Below are positions 63,271 to 64,000 of a DNA stretch of 64,000 bases, piece after piece. Within the stretch, counting starts at the first letter, position 1. The number at the start of each line of letters is the position of its first letter. The DNA comes from UBA4408 sp002389785. GTDB lineage: Bacteria; Bacteroidota; Bacteroidia; UBA4408. The DNA is taken from the NCBI GenBank assembly GCA_035438985.1, contig DAORJK010000007.1, forward strand, positions 1 through 64,000, in the 5' to 3' direction. Under the pieces are notes generated by a model that was not told the origin of the DNA, did not search any database, and saw only the letters and a list, made by a program, of their open reading frames with translations. The position numbers were made by a program, and so were the translations under genes.

Positions 63271-64000
63271 TTAAGGTTTAATATAAAATGCCCAATAAGT
63301 TTTGTAATAAAACACGGATTCGTTCAATGGAAATTCAGTGTCATTAGCATGGTCTCCGTCGTTGGCATAAAAGCGCATATACACTACAGTATCAGTCGGA
63401 AAATTTGCAACATTAATGGTAGTACGCCAGGTTCTAAAAGTATCGGTAGCAGTTGGAACTTCAAAATAATTGCAAGGGTAGCTTGAAGCGGCACTGAAAT
63501 CGTCTTTCAGTAAGGATAATTTTAATCTACAATTTTGCAAAGAGGATATTTTAGTGCTGTCATCGCTTGCTACAGATAGTATTTGCACTACATCATTATG
63601 CGAAACGATAAAGGGGTTATATGACAAACTATCGACGCGATTATTATCTTTGGAATACTCAATTGCAAACGTTGGATCGAATGCACCATAGGCAATAATT
63701 TTAGGTTCCTGATTTGGATAGCTAGGTACATTCCCATGAATGTCGCGTGCACCCGCTAATATCCATTTACTAATGCTGGAAAGTTCTGCAGGTGAAAGTG
63801 ATTCTCTGTATAGCGGCATTCGTCCTCCTGAAGTATCGCCATTGCTTACAATTCGTTCATGAATTACCCTCTGCCATAACCAACTTTTTGCTGTATCAAA
63901 AGGCAATATCCTTACTTGCCAAGGGTCCAATTGCTTAATAACAGGGTGATAAACCAGAGTAGCATAGGCAGATTGCACTGTTCTGAAATCAGGTTCAAAA
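63271..64000 (-). CDS. Partial exported protein, cytochrome c-like
   Basis: The frame is open to the right edge, so the N-terminus lies outside. About 243 residues are seen, from EPDFRTVQSAYATLVYHP to the stop. GGRMPLYRESLSPAELSSI followed by SKWILAGARD resembles the distal ligand and helix of c-type cytochromes (Met in a GRMP context, then a WI..GA helix); the CxxCH heme site, if present, lies upstream. The C-terminal half is a beta-rich domain with AFDPTFAIEYSKD. The assignment is tentative. It heads an operon of two lipoproteins. Confidence 0.45.
   Translation of the reverse strand, partial: FEPDFRTVQSAYATLVYHPVIKQLDPWQVRILPFDTAKSWLWQRVIHERIVSNGDTSGGRMPLYRESLSPAELSSISKWILAGARDIHGNVPSYPNQEPKIIAYGAFDPTFAIEYSKDNNRVDSLSYNPFIVSHNDVVQILSVASDDSTKISSLQNCRLKLSLLKDDFSAASSYPCNYFEVPTATDTFRTWRTTINVANFPTDTVVYMRFYANDGDHANDTEFPLNESVFYYKTYWAFYIKP

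Noticed and set aside
1..64000. CRISPR arrays, tRNA, rRNA, transposases, prophage genes
   Set aside because: None was recognised on either strand; repeats present are protein-domain repeats inside coding regions.

Overview
The window is a gene-dense, AT-rich stretch of a Bacteroidota chromosome. The evidence is six proteins or protein tails ending in type IX secretion (T9SS) sorting domains, several lipoproteins with Bacteroidota-style lipoboxes, Bacteroidota promoter elements (TAnnTTTG at -7), no obvious Shine-Dalgarno sites, and typical families (DUF4476, DUF1987/SiaC, LptC next to CoaX, three SpoIIE/PP2C- or cyclase-type signalling proteins). I cannot name a genus. No rRNA, tRNA, CRISPR array, insertion sequence or prophage was seen, and no gene-free stretch exceeds 300 bases (the longest is about 263 bases, at 25560-25822).

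Layout. 1-5757: tail of a T9SS cargo protein, pantothenate kinase (coaX), an outer-membrane protein, lptC, a TM2 protein, Mn-type superoxide dismutase, a small Ala-rich lipoprotein and a C-terminal processing protease. 5832-15321: a nucleotidyltransferase, two T9SS cargo proteins built from GEVED and Ig-like modules (the 1374-residue one carries a lysyl-oxidase-like domain with copper ligands and both cofactor residues), a carboxypeptidase-regulatory-like protein and an OmpA/TPR lipoprotein. 15522-19517: deoxynucleoside kinase and folK, divergent from pabB and tilS. 19519-25559: a membrane protein, LemA and two TPM-domain proteins, an LRR protein and a two-domain M16 peptidase.

25823-39091 is the most unusual region: an orphan histidine kinase with a duplicated sensor module, a TIR-like protein, an nSTAND NTPase (1369 aa, membrane-anchored), a 9-TM protein with a GldL-like HWPG motif and a PP2C phosphatase with a duplicated coiled coil, all on the + strand and closely spaced. 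They converge on an ABCG-like transporter, a lipoprotein and a SiaC-like phosphoprotein on the - strand. Together they look like a conflict or stress-signalling module (TIR-like effector, STAND switch, PP2C output), but this is inference.

39325-45139 holds small conserved genes (YbjQ-like, hemW, MmcQ/YjbR, DUF4476 behind a sigma-54-like promoter, DUF502, a coiled-coil protein, a fasciclin-domain protein and UspA). 45292-54698 holds an adenylate-cyclase/HD protein lacking the usual transition-state arginine, two tandem Kup potassium transporters, and an operon pairing a YfiR-like periplasmic protein with a TPR protein and a HAMP-PP2C phosphatase. 54695-61049 is a tandem array of three paralogous T9SS-exported M43 metalloproteases. 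61114-64000 holds a cystathionine gamma-synthase-like enzyme, two lipoproteins and a partial gene that runs off the right edge.
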